Below are positions 1-5,267 of a DNA stretch of 6,002 bases, in pieces. A program made the position numbers and the translations under genes. Every line of letters starts with the position of its first letter. The stretch's first letter is position 1. The notes under the pieces were generated by a model. It did no database searches. It saw nothing but the letters and a program-made list of their open reading frames with translations, and was not told where the DNA came from. Source of the stretch: JAYYZW01 sp036339995 (GTDB lineage Bacteria; Pseudomonadota; Gammaproteobacteria; Ga0077536); the NCBI GenBank assembly GCA_036339995.1, contig JAYYZW010000063.1, forward strand, positions 1-6,002, given 5' to 3'.

Positions 1-130
1 TTTCGTCAGACGGAATTCGCCGATCGGCCTCTGGGCGGTATGCGGCGGTATCGTGGTTGAGGTGGGCCGTTCGTCCGTGGACCGCGTCCACACCCGGATC
101 CGAGCTGGGGCTATTGGCGATCGGTTCCTA

Positions 131-200
131 GAATTCAATAACCCATTAAGTATTAATTATAATTGATTGATAAATATAAAAATATATAGAATATATAAAG
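131..200. repeat. AT-rich island with short tandem repeat
   Basis: This stretch is almost pure A and T inside otherwise GC-rich DNA. From 145 to 200 there is no C and only five G. Within it AATATATA occurs twice in a row (181-188 and 190-197) separated by one G, giving a nine-base near-tandem repeat, and ATTGATTGAT lies at 162-171. Such islands often sit between genes, at promoter or protein-bending sites, or at the scar of an inserted element. No inverted terminal repeats or transposase are visible, so the origin is open. Confidence 0.55.
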
Positions 201-344
201 CTGATTCTAGTTTTCGATAAGCCGGATTATCCACGCGAACGGGCCGGGAACGAGCTTGCGCAATGGTTCGACACCTTCCGCGACTCCAGAAGCTGTCAGC
301 AGGTCGAATTTCTTTACGCCAACTATCGGCGCTAGGAAAACAAG

Positions 345-367
345 GGAAAGAACAATTTAACCTTTCC
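345..367 (-). terminator. Weak possible terminator after the hydrolase gene
   Basis: Three bases beyond the hydrolase stop codon, read on the minus strand, GGAAAG (367-362) can pair with CTTTCC (350-345) across an 11-base loop, followed by a short T-containing run (CTTGTTTTCC). The stem is only six pairs and the T run is broken, so this is a weak candidate for a factor-independent terminator. Confidence 0.2.
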
Positions 368-369
368 GT

Positions 370-1164
370 TCACCCGAGCCACTCGTCGATCAAGGCATTG
401 ATCTCCTCAGGATGGGTCTCCATGAACCAGTGCGCGCCGCCGGCGATACATTCGCTGCGCCCGGAGGTCGCATCAAGGATTTCGAGCCAGCGATCGGAAT
501 GAAACATCAGGGGTTTGTTGCCACCGTAAATAAACAGGACCGGACAAGCTGGCTTGTAATAACCGAGCAACTTCCGGCGCGCCGACGGCAGCAGAATGCC
601 ACGCCACAGGTAGAAGTAGGGATAGTTGCACCGGGAACGCACACGACCCGCTTGCAGCCGAGGGACGCGTAGAAGGGCGGCGAACTTTCTCGTCAACCAG
701 TTACCCAGCCGCGGGACGATGCCACCTACCACCCAGCAACCGATCAAAATCCATTGGTATCCGGCCATCATTAAGACGTCTCTCGCGGACGCCGGCTTGA
801 CGTGACCGCCGATGTCGAGGGCCACCATCTTCCGTACCCGTTCCGGGTATTTTTTTTCATACATGTAGCCGAGGTAAGCGCCCCAGTCGTGGGTCACGAG
901 TGCAACGGGTGTTGCGTCCACTCGAACGCGCTCGATCGTCCGCGCGAGCTTGTCGACCAGGGTCGCGAAATCACAGCCGCCGGAAAGATCTGCCGTCGCC
1001 CCGAAGTTCGGCAGAATGACGCTCACGCAGCGGAATTTTCGCTTGAGTGCCGCGACTTGCAGGCGCCAGAGGTTGGCATCGTCCGGCCAGCCGTGGACGA
1101 AGACGATTGTGTCGCCCGCGGCCTCACCTTCAACTTCAAAGCTCAGTTCGGTCTGAGTATTCAT
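370..1164 (-). CDS. Alpha/beta hydrolase, epoxide hydrolase/dehalogenase type
   Basis: A 264-residue alpha/beta-hydrolase, probably cytosolic, that likely opens an epoxide or removes a halide by way of an alkyl-enzyme ester. The oxyanion motif HGWPDD is at residues 24-29. The nucleophile elbow reads THDWGAYLG (91-99), with Asp93 where serine hydrolases have Ser; the HDWG form is typical of epoxide hydrolases and haloalkane dehalogenases. The catalytic His is probably His245 in GGAHWFMETHPEE. Tyr181, Tyr183 and Tyr185 in the cap region could be ring-opening tyrosines. The usual acid after the YG turn near 213 is not a clear Asp (YGGNKPLMFHSD); Asp224 is a candidate. The ATG at 1164 is chosen because the only longer in-frame start is a TTG at 1215 and the conserved fold begins just after residue 1; neither start has a strong ribosome binding site. 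It lies downstream of the FAD oxidoreductase on the same strand. The substrate is unknown. Confidence 0.85.
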   Translation of the reverse strand: MNTQTELSFEVEGEAAGDTIVFVHGWPDDANLWRLQVAALKRKFRCVSVILPNFGATADLSGGCDFATLVDKLARTIERVRVDATPVALVTHDWGAYLGYMYEKKYPERVRKMVALDIGGHVKPASARDVLMMAGYQWILIGCWVVGGIVPRLGNWLTRKFAALLRVPRLQAGRVRSRCNYPYFYLWRGILLPSARRKLLGYYKPACPVLFIYGGNKPLMFHSDRWLEILDATSGRSECIAGGAHWFMETHPEEINALIDEWLG

Positions 1165-1393
1165 TACATTGCGCTTACGGCAGGAAAAGGCAGCATGAGA
1201 GTATAGGGCGAACAAAGCCTATCCATCGAGTACTCAGGCGAAAACCTCAATGGCGCCAAGCTCAAGAAGGAGATACGTTCGGTTCGGCAAAAGCAGGTGT
1301 CATAGGCGGTCGACGACGACCGTGACACGCTTCGAGCACGTAATGAGTGCCGGAGTTGAACTAATGGATTAAATTTGTGACTGAATCGTCGCG
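1165..1393 (-). other. Spacer between oxidoreductase and hydrolase genes
   Basis: A 229-base gap separates two genes transcribed in the same direction. I see no gene in it; the TTG-started extension of the hydrolase to 1215 is judged unlikely. The only clear structure is the bulged hairpin at 1297-1328. The length of the gap, larger than usual within an operon, leaves open whether the hydrolase has its own promoter; I could not identify a convincing one. Confidence 0.5.
1297..1328. repeat. Bulged inverted repeat downstream of the FAD oxidoreductase
   Basis: GTGTCA (1297-1302) pairs with TGACAC (1323-1328), and CGGTCG (1307-1312) pairs with CGACCG (1317-1322) around an ACGA loop. This gives twelve pairs with a four-base TAGG bulge on one side. 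It begins 66 bases after the oxidoreductase stop on the minus strand. No strong T run follows in that direction (only CTTTTG), so it could be an imperfect terminator, a transcript-stabilising structure or a protein site. Confidence 0.4.
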
Positions 1394-2800
1394 CTAGCTT
1401 GCGGTCGGCTTGATGTTCTGATTGAGCTGGAACAGGTTGGTCGGATCGTATTTGTTCTTCAGCGCGACCAGCCGTTGGTACTTCTCCGGTCCATAGGCAG
1501 CGATTACTCGATCGTCTCCTTCATCCTCCTCCGCTCCCAGGTAGTTGACGTAGACAGAGTCGGTCGTGAACGGTTCCATCGCCGTCCAGAAATCCCGTGT
1601 CCACGTTACTATCGACTCTTTAGCAGCAGGATCAGGCGACATAGCGCATAAAAGAAGACAATAACGCGCGTCCCGATGGTTGAAGGCAGTCTCGTCCTTA
1701 CCTACGCGGCGGACCCCGTTGCCAATTTGCTCGATCATTACGATCGATTCCGGAGTGGGGAGTCGCGAAACATAATCAAGAATCACGTCAATTCCGCCGG
1801 CACCGAGGTCCTTGAGGAAGTTTGACTTCCAATAATTCTGATAGCCTTCCGGAAATACGGCATCAAACGCCTGTTGAAATGCTACGTATGTCGTGCGACC
1901 GATGTCGTCTAATATAGGTGAACCAAACTCCCTCAGCGGCTGCAAAAGGCGTTCCCCCTCTTGCACTCCGCCCAAATAGCATACCGTTATCCCGACTACG
2001 GGCTGCTCATCCATCGTTAAAAATGCGGCCAAGGATACCAACTCATCGGGGCATGAGGATGTGAATTCGTCGTAGAAGGCGAGTACTTCGCGCGCCGACG
2101 CCAGAGGATAAACCAACCTTCCGGCCAGCACCTCTCCGACAGGATGCAGCGCATATTCAAACGAGGTCACAACGCCGAAGTTCCCGCCACCGCCGCGCAG
2201 CCCCCAAAAAAGATCTTCATTTTCATCTGCACTGGCCGTCACTACTTGTCCGTTCGCGGTGACAAGGTCGGCGGACAGCAAATTATCGCAGGCAAGACCG
2301 TACATTCCGCCGAGCCAGCCCCATCCGCCGCCAAGTGTGAGCCCGCCAATACCGGTGCGCGAAACCGCCCCGCCTGTGCTGGCCAAACCGAAGGTCTGTG
2401 TCTCGCGATCGTATTCTTTCCATGTGGCACCGCCTTCGGCCCGGGCAGTTCGCGCCGCTACATTGATGTGGATACTCTTCATGGGCGACAGATCGATCAT
2501 CAATCCGCCGTCACACACCGCATTACCCGACACGTTGTGGCCTCCGCCCCTGACGGAAACGAGGAGATTATTGGTTCGCGCGAGGTCAACCGCGGCGATC
2601 ACGTCGGCAACGCCGGCACAGCGGATAATCAGACCGGGACGACTATCGATCATCGCGTTCCATATCGTGCGGGAATCGTCATACCCTGGATCGTGCGGTT
2701 GTAAAACCGTACCGCGCAGGCCCACTTTGAGTTCGTCGATTGTGGATTGACCGAGCCCCATACAATCATTGGCTTGACTGGCGATATGTGTAACTGACAT
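1394..2800 (-). CDS. FAD-dependent oxidoreductase, berberine bridge enzyme family
   Basis: A 468-residue flavoprotein of the PCMH-type FAD-binding/BBE family, which oxidises sugars, alcohols or alkaloid-like compounds and usually passes electrons to oxygen. The FAD domain covers about residues 40-220. RGGGHNVSG (84-92) carries His88, the expected covalent FAD attachment. The glycine-rich stretch TGIGGLTLGGGWGWLGGMYGLACDNL (149-174) follows, with Val146 where doubly linked members have the second attachment Cys, so a single His link is likely. The BBE C-terminal segment is present: VYVNYLG, then YDPTNLF (451-457) and NQNI (460-463). The length is normal and no signal peptide is seen, so it is probably cytosolic. 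The ATG at 2800 is preceded by GGGGAG with seven bases between. A promoter overlapped by a perfect palindrome lies directly upstream, so expression is probably repressor-controlled. The substrate cannot be read from the sequence. Confidence 0.93.
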   Translation of the reverse strand: MSVTHIASQANDCMGLGQSTIDELKVGLRGTVLQPHDPGYDDSRTIWNAMIDSRPGLIIRCAGVADVIAAVDLARTNNLLVSVRGGGHNVSGNAVCDGGLMIDLSPMKSIHINVAARTARAEGGATWKEYDRETQTFGLASTGGAVSRTGIGGLTLGGGWGWLGGMYGLACDNLLSADLVTANGQVVTASADENEDLFWGLRGGGGNFGVVTSFEYALHPVGEVLAGRLVYPLASAREVLAFYDEFTSSCPDELVSLAAFLTMDEQPVVGITVCYLGGVQEGERLLQPLREFGSPILDDIGRTTYVAFQQAFDAVFPEGYQNYWKSNFLKDLGAGGIDVILDYVSRLPTPESIVMIEQIGNGVRRVGKDETAFNHRDARYCLLLCAMSPDPAAKESIVTWTRDFWTAMEPFTTDSVYVNYLGAEEDEGDDRVIAAYGPEKYQRLVALKNKYDPTNLFQLNQNIKPTAS

Positions 2801-2807
2801 CCAAGTT

Positions 2808-2813
2808 CTCCCC
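2808..2813 (-). promoter_or_regulatory. Ribosome binding site of the FAD oxidoreductase
   Basis: On the minus strand GGGGAG lies seven bases before the ATG at 2800, inside the longer purine stretch AAAGGGGAGAA. This is a strong site and fixes the start of the oxidoreductase. Confidence 0.85.
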
Positions 2814-2827
2814 TTTGGAGCGACGAG

Positions 2828-2855
2828 ACTGTATTGGAACCAATACGACAGTGAA
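2828..2855 (-). promoter_or_regulatory. Probable sigma70 promoter of the FAD oxidoreductase
   Basis: Read on the minus strand, TTCACT (2855-2850) and TACAGT (2833-2828) each match four of six consensus bases and are separated by 16 bases. Transcription would start near 2821, giving a leader of about 20 bases that just contains the ribosome binding site. The good geometry relative to the gene and the palindrome makes this more convincing than the boxes alone. Confidence 0.5.
2831..2846. promoter_or_regulatory. Perfect 16-base palindrome, likely operator
   Basis: GTATTGG (2831-2837), AA, CCAATAC (2840-2846) form a perfect inverted repeat with seven-base arms. It covers the promoter spacer and half of the proposed -10 box of the oxidoreductase, where a dimeric repressor of the TetR, MarR or similar type would block RNA polymerase. 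No regulator gene lies within the window, so the binding protein is unknown. Confidence 0.6.
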
Positions 2856-2885
2856 CGGATCCGAAATCGCCCGCTTTAAAAAGCT

Positions 2886-2903
2886 GGAGGATCGTTATCC
2901 TCC
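2886..2903. repeat. Seven-pair hairpin, GGAGGAT arms
   Basis: GGAGGAT (2886-2892) and ATCCTCC (2897-2903) are perfectly complementary around a CGTT loop. No T run follows on either strand. It lies 40 bases upstream of the proposed oxidoreductase operator and may be a further protein site or a transcript hairpin. Confidence 0.4.
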
Positions 2904-2912
2904 AAAGGCGGT

Positions 2913-2926
2913 CTTTGACCTCAAAG
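2913..2926. repeat. Inverted repeat CTTTGA-CC-TCAAAG
   Basis: CTTTGA (2913-2918) and TCAAAG (2921-2926) form a perfect six-base inverted repeat with a two-base centre, the size of a small dimer-binding site. Its sequence differs from the palindrome at 2831, so if it is real it would bind a different protein. Confidence 0.3.
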
Positions 2927-3162
2927 AGTATAGGTTATCGACAGTTGCCATACTGAATTTCGCTTCCTGTCTCATCACTGGGCGCGAAAGCTTAACCGGC
3001 GAAATCGTGGGATTACGCGCAAATCATGGGCGCTGCAGGTCGAAGTGATTGAAAATTCAGTAGGCCGCTTTACTTTTCGGTTGTCGGCACTCACGCTGCA
3101 GGATCATTCGATCAATCGTTCAGTGTTCAACCCGAATGCGGCACTGCAATAATCTTACAGGC

Positions 3163-3168
3163 GGAGGT
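3163..3168 (+). promoter_or_regulatory. Ribosome binding site of the GFA-family gene
   Basis: GGAGGT lies seven bases before the ATG at 3176. It is close to the ideal Shine-Dalgarno sequence and spacing and decides this start. Confidence 0.85.
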
Positions 3169-3175
3169 AATAACG

Positions 3176-3589
3176 ATGGCTGAAACATTTGGCGGCGGCT
3201 GCATGTGCGGCGCGGTGCGCTACACATGTAAGGCCGAACCGGCTGCAACGGTCGTTTGTCATTGTCAGGATTGCAAGAAACACACGGGCAGCGCCTTTGC
3301 GACCGCGATGTTCTTTCTCAAAACCGACGTTGATATCACTGGCGAGCTAAAGTCCTTCGATAAGGGCACCGATGCCGGCAATGTCATGACGAGAACGTTT
3401 TGCGGCACCTGCGGTTCACATATAACGGAATTTACGAACGGGTACCCCGAGCACACCGTAGTACATGCCGGGACGCTGGATGATCCGACCCGGGTGAATC
3501 CCGATTCGCAATGCTGGACGCCCAGAACCTTGCACTGGATCAACGATGTCGGCGGGTTGCGCGGTTTCGAACAAGACCCGGAATTTTAG
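3176..3589 (+). CDS. GFA/CENP-V family zinc-binding protein
   Basis: A 137-residue protein of the GFA (glutathione-dependent formaldehyde-activating enzyme/CENP-V) family. The zinc-binding cysteines are all in place: Cys9 and Cys11 in GGGCMCG, Cys28, Cys30 and Cys33 in CHCQDC, and Cys76 and Cys79 in FCGTCGS. The length is typical, it begins right before the first motif, and no signal or membrane segment is seen, so it is probably cytosolic. The family name comes from Gfa, which was reported to speed the joining of glutathione and formaldehyde; most members have no tested activity, so a glutathione- or thiol-linked role here is only family inference. The ATG follows a near-ideal ribosome binding site. 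The decarboxylase-fold gene starts 80 bases downstream on the same strand and may be co-transcribed. Confidence 0.92.
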   Translation: MAETFGGGCMCGAVRYTCKAEPAATVVCHCQDCKKHTGSAFATAMFFLKTDVDITGELKSFDKGTDAGNVMTRTFCGTCGSHITEFTNGYPEHTVVHAGTLDDPTRVNPDSQCWTPRTLHWINDVGGLRGFEQDPEF

Positions 3590-3669
3590 TCGCCCGATAA
3601 GCGAAATCGATCGCGTCCCTCGTGTGATACCTTGGCTATCGATCCCTCCGTATTGCCTGGAAACCCGTT

Positions 3670-4431
3670 ATGAAAGAGCACGAAGAAGCCTATGCGATGC
3701 CGTTGGCCGCGCCGACGTTCACGCCGCCGCCGTTCTACGCAACACCCTACAGCCGCATTATCCTGATGGTCTACAAGGCGGATCCGGATGCGGTCGCCTG
3801 GGAGGTGCCGGAACCGCTCGAGATGGCCGAGGACGGCGTCATGTTGGCTTGGATCGGCGATATGGGCCAGCCGACACACAGTATTGACGTTTATCATGAA
3901 GCGCTGACTGCGATTAAGGTGAAGTATCAACAATGGTCCGGTTGGTACATCAATTACATTTGGGTGGACCACGATATGGCGCTCACTTTCGAGCGCGAAA
4001 TATACGGCTGGCCGGCCAACCTGTGTGAATCCACCGCGCTGCAATTTCACGGCAGTCAGATTCTCGCGGACTGTGTGCGCTACGGTGAGCGGTTAATGCG
4101 TATTTCTATGAACATCACTAGCCCGCCGCCGCCGGGCCGCGAGATGCCGCTCGAGGACGAATTCGGGCGATTGGTCGGCGGGGATTTTTTGCAGATCCGA
4201 AAGTTTCCGGCGCCACAGAAAGACGGCAAACCGATCAAGCAACTCCTGCTCATCCCATCGACCGATTTCAAGGTTCACGAAATCTGGTCCGGGCCCGCGG
4301 TGCTCGAACTCGGCAGCTCGGGGCTTTATCCGCACCTGCATAAACTGAATCCGATCGAGATCCTTGGAGCCTGGTACACGAAATCCTCATGGATCGTGCC
4401 GTATCCTGAAATTCTTTGGGAGAATAAATAG
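3670..4431 (+). CDS. Acetoacetate decarboxylase-fold protein lacking the catalytic lysine
   Basis: A 253-residue protein that lines up along its whole length with acetoacetate decarboxylase (ADC). Shared blocks include VPEPLE (46-51), the YxE around Glu77 (equivalent to catalytic Glu76 of the clostridial enzyme), VDHDMALTFEREIYGWP (99-115), the KVHEIWSGPAVLEL block (201-214) and a matching C-terminus. However, the ADC motif YPKKL, whose first Lys (Lys115) forms the Schiff base, reads WPANL here (114-118), so Ala116 and Asn117 replace both lysines. Decarboxylation by the known mechanism is therefore unlikely. It may be an ADC-like enzyme with another chemistry, or a binding protein. The chosen ATG has a modest GGAAA site seven bases upstream; a second ATG at 3697 would still keep the fold. 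The gene sits 80 bases after the GFA-family gene. No membrane or secretion signal is seen. Confidence 0.88.
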   Translation: MKEHEEAYAMPLAAPTFTPPPFYATPYSRIILMVYKADPDAVAWEVPEPLEMAEDGVMLAWIGDMGQPTHSIDVYHEALTAIKVKYQQWSGWYINYIWVDHDMALTFEREIYGWPANLCESTALQFHGSQILADCVRYGERLMRISMNITSPPPPGREMPLEDEFGRLVGGDFLQIRKFPAPQKDGKPIKQLLLIPSTDFKVHEIWSGPAVLELGSSGLYPHLHKLNPIEILGAWYTKSSWIVPYPEILWENK

Positions 4432-4652
4432 GAGCGGGGTGAGAGCCGCCGGCACAGGCGGTACACCGATGATCGTGGCACGTCCTTATATTGGTACTGC
4501 CCGCAATTATGTAATAACTGCGGGTAATCGTAGCAGCTTAGAGGGCGAGCGAGTATCCGCCGCCGATGGCTGGGCAGGCGGTCCCTTCAAAATATTTGTT
4601 CGTAGTCCATTCTCCCTACGATTGTAAGGTCACTCCCGGCAACCGAAGAAAA
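4432..4652. other. Spacer between the decarboxylase-fold gene and the toxin-antitoxin remnant
   Basis: No gene can be supported in these 221 bases. I looked specifically for the missing N-terminal half of the HigB toxin in all frames before 4653 and found nothing resembling it. The stretch holds a small GC-rich inverted repeat, CCGCC (4446-4450) with GGCGG (4457-4461), and the larger hairpin at 4500-4524. Confidence 0.5.
4500..4524. repeat. Hairpin after the decarboxylase-fold gene
   Basis: CCCGCAATTAT (4500-4510) pairs with ATAACTGCGGG (4514-4524) around a three-base GTA loop, with ten of eleven pairs matched (the A at 4506 faces C at 4518). It starts 69 bases after the upstream stop codon. 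The run that follows (TAATCG) is not a T tract, so it is a poor factor-independent terminator, though it may still act as a transcript end structure. Confidence 0.4.
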
Positions 4653-4677
4653 ATATGTAAACTATAACTTTACATAT
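4653..4677 (+). promoter_or_regulatory. HigBA-type operator and -10 box
   Basis: ATATGTAAA (4653-4661) and TTTACATAT (4669-4677) form a perfect nine-base inverted repeat. The seven-base centre holds most of TATAAC (4663-4668), a good -10 box. No strong -35 is seen. An inverted repeat placed around the -10 directly before the toxin is the arrangement expected for autorepression by the HigA antitoxin. An ATG at 4676-4678 overlaps the right arm and may be the ancestral toxin start, now followed by only 31 codons in that frame. Confidence 0.6.
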
Positions 4678-4679
4678 GT

Positions 4680-4805
4680 TTCGACTTCCACGCCCTCAAG
4701 GGCCGGCCAAGACGATACAGCGTGCACGTCAGCGAGCCGTGGTGCATCACCTTCGAGTGGGAAGACGGTGACGCGCTTCGAGTCGACTTGGAGAATTATC
4801 ACTGA
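4680..4805 (+). pseudogene. higB: HigB toxin remnant, C-terminal part only
   Basis: These 41 codons, ending at TGA 4803-4805, match the C-terminal part of HigB, the RelE-fold mRNA endonuclease that cuts ribosome-bound messages. Recognisable are FHALKG (family LHPLKG), VHVSEPWCITFEWEDGDA and the terminal NYH. Full-length HigB is about 92 residues, so roughly the first 50 are missing. An in-frame TAA at 4665-4667 lies just upstream and there is no ATG, GTG or TTG before the match. The final Tyr-His and the His and Lys of the HALKG motif are kept, but the Arg of the family's NWRITF motif (Arg73 in the Proteus enzyme) is Cys, a one-base change from CGC to TGC. The ATG at 4676 is in a different frame. 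It therefore looks dead through an internal deletion with frame change. It ends ten bases before the antitoxin. Confidence 0.75.
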
Positions 4806-4815
4806 GAAAAATGCT

Positions 4816-5136
4816 ATGGCGAAAAGGGAATACAAGGCGAAGGCCCCGGCGTTGGTACCGGTGCACCCGGGGGAATTGCTGCGAGAGGACGTCCTACCCG
4901 CCACCGGCCTATCGATATCGGCTACGGCGCGCGCCTTAGGCGTATCTCGGCAGACGCTACATGCTGTTCTAGCGGAGCGCCAGGCAGTGACGCCGGAGAT
5001 GGCGCTGCGATTAGGGAAGTTCTTCGGCAATGGGCCCAAACTCTGGCTGAACATGCAACAGGCTTACGACCTCTGGCACGCGAGCGATGATCTCGCAGAA
5101 ATCCTCAAGGAGATCGAGACTGTACAGGTCGCATAG
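4816..5136 (+). CDS. higA: HigA family antitoxin (XRE-type DNA-binding protein)
   Basis: A 106-residue HigA-type antitoxin, a dimeric DNA-binding protein that neutralises HigB and represses its own promoter. HPGELLREDVLPATGLS (17-33) opens the HigA domain, the helix-turn-helix falls at about 35-56 (ATARALGVSRQTLHAVLAER), and LGKFFGNGPKLWLNMQQAYDLW (66-87) is the family signature. The length is normal and the frame intact. The ATG at 4816 is preferred: it starts ten bases after the toxin stop, as usual for higBA, although the GAGAAA upstream is a weak ribosome binding site. An in-frame GTG at 4768 would add 16 residues lying inside the toxin region. Toxin before antitoxin is the HigBA gene order. 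With the toxin broken, the protein may now only regulate itself, or protect against a related toxin elsewhere in the genome; this last point is inference. Confidence 0.92.
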   Translation: MAKREYKAKAPALVPVHPGELLREDVLPATGLSISATARALGVSRQTLHAVLAERQAVTPEMALRLGKFFGNGPKLWLNMQQAYDLWHASDDLAEILKEIETVQVA

Positions 5137-5172
5137 CGCGAGCGTTTGCCTTTGTTTGATTGATGCTCGCGC
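5136..5172. repeat. Long-loop inverted repeat after higA
   Basis: GCGCGAGC (5136-5143) and GCTCGCGC (5165-5172) are perfectly complementary over eight bases, separated by a 21-base loop; the left arm begins on the last base of the antitoxin stop codon. The stem is GC-only apart from one A-T pair, but no T tract follows, so it is an atypical terminator candidate. The rest of the 131-base gap to the next gene shows no further feature. Confidence 0.35.
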
Positions 5173-5267
5173 ACGCGGCGTGAGAAACGGTGTCGACCTA
5201 CGGAATTAGCAGGTAGCGGCGCCCGTCGTTTCAGCCGATCAGCACTTTAAAAACTCTTGAACTCACA

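Larger units (their letters stand above)
1..369. other. Region without a recognisable gene (left edge)
   Basis: No protein family can be recognised here. Two open stretches are worth recording. The first is the plus frame from position 2 to a TGA at 164-166, 54 codons without a start inside the window; its GC-rich portion up to about 130 has mostly G or C at third positions, so it could be the C-terminal end of a gene entering from the left, although the opposite strand is also open there. The second is the plus frame running from after a TAA at 177-179 to a TAG at 333-335; it lacks a usable start and reads like protein from about 216 (residues such as ELAQWFDTFRDS), so it may be a decayed gene end. 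Between them lies an AT-rich island. I cannot assign a function to either stretch. Confidence 0.4.
2801..3175. other. Divergent intergenic region
   Basis: This 375-base space separates the leftward oxidoreductase gene from the rightward GFA-family gene, so it should hold both promoters. It contains the oxidoreductase promoter and palindrome near 2828-2855 and two further inverted repeats at 2886-2903 and 2913-2926. Two open frames were considered and not called: one from a TTG at 2815 to 3048, and a start-less frame from about 2938 to a TAA near 3152. Neither has a ribosome binding site or family resemblance. AATAAT at 3148-3153 could be a -10 box for the GFA gene, but its -35 is poor. Confidence 0.5.

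Noticed and set aside
263..502. 79-codon plus-strand open frame
   Set aside because: Its second half is antisense to the hydrolase gene and its first half shows no ribosome binding site or domain.
1165..1215. N-terminal extension of the hydrolase to a TTG start
   Set aside because: The ATG at 1164 starts just before the conserved fold; the extra 17 residues are not family-like and lack a ribosome binding site.
2144..2704. 186-codon open frame on the plus strand, opposite the FAD oxidoreductase
   Set aside because: It lies wholly antisense to a clearly identified gene with conserved motifs; its composition is what the reverse complement of GC-rich coding DNA gives, and it has no family resemblance.
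2815..3048. 77-codon plus-strand open frame in the divergent region
   Set aside because: It starts with TTG, has no ribosome binding site, begins inside the oxidoreductase leader and covers the operator and two inverted repeats.
2938..3154. Start-less open frame of about 70 codons before the GFA gene
   Set aside because: It has no ATG, GTG or TTG at a sensible place and the translation matches no family I know; it is probably chance openness.
3586..4050. 154-codon open frame on the minus strand
   Set aside because: It is antisense to the decarboxylase-fold gene and has no recognisable domain.
4364..4627. 87-codon plus-strand open frame after the decarboxylase-fold gene
   Set aside because: It begins out of frame within that gene, runs through the hairpins and has no domain.
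4768..4815. N-terminal extension of HigA to a GTG start
   Set aside because: It overlaps the toxin C-terminal coding region and adds residues not seen in HigA; the ATG at 4816 has the expected spacing after the toxin stop.
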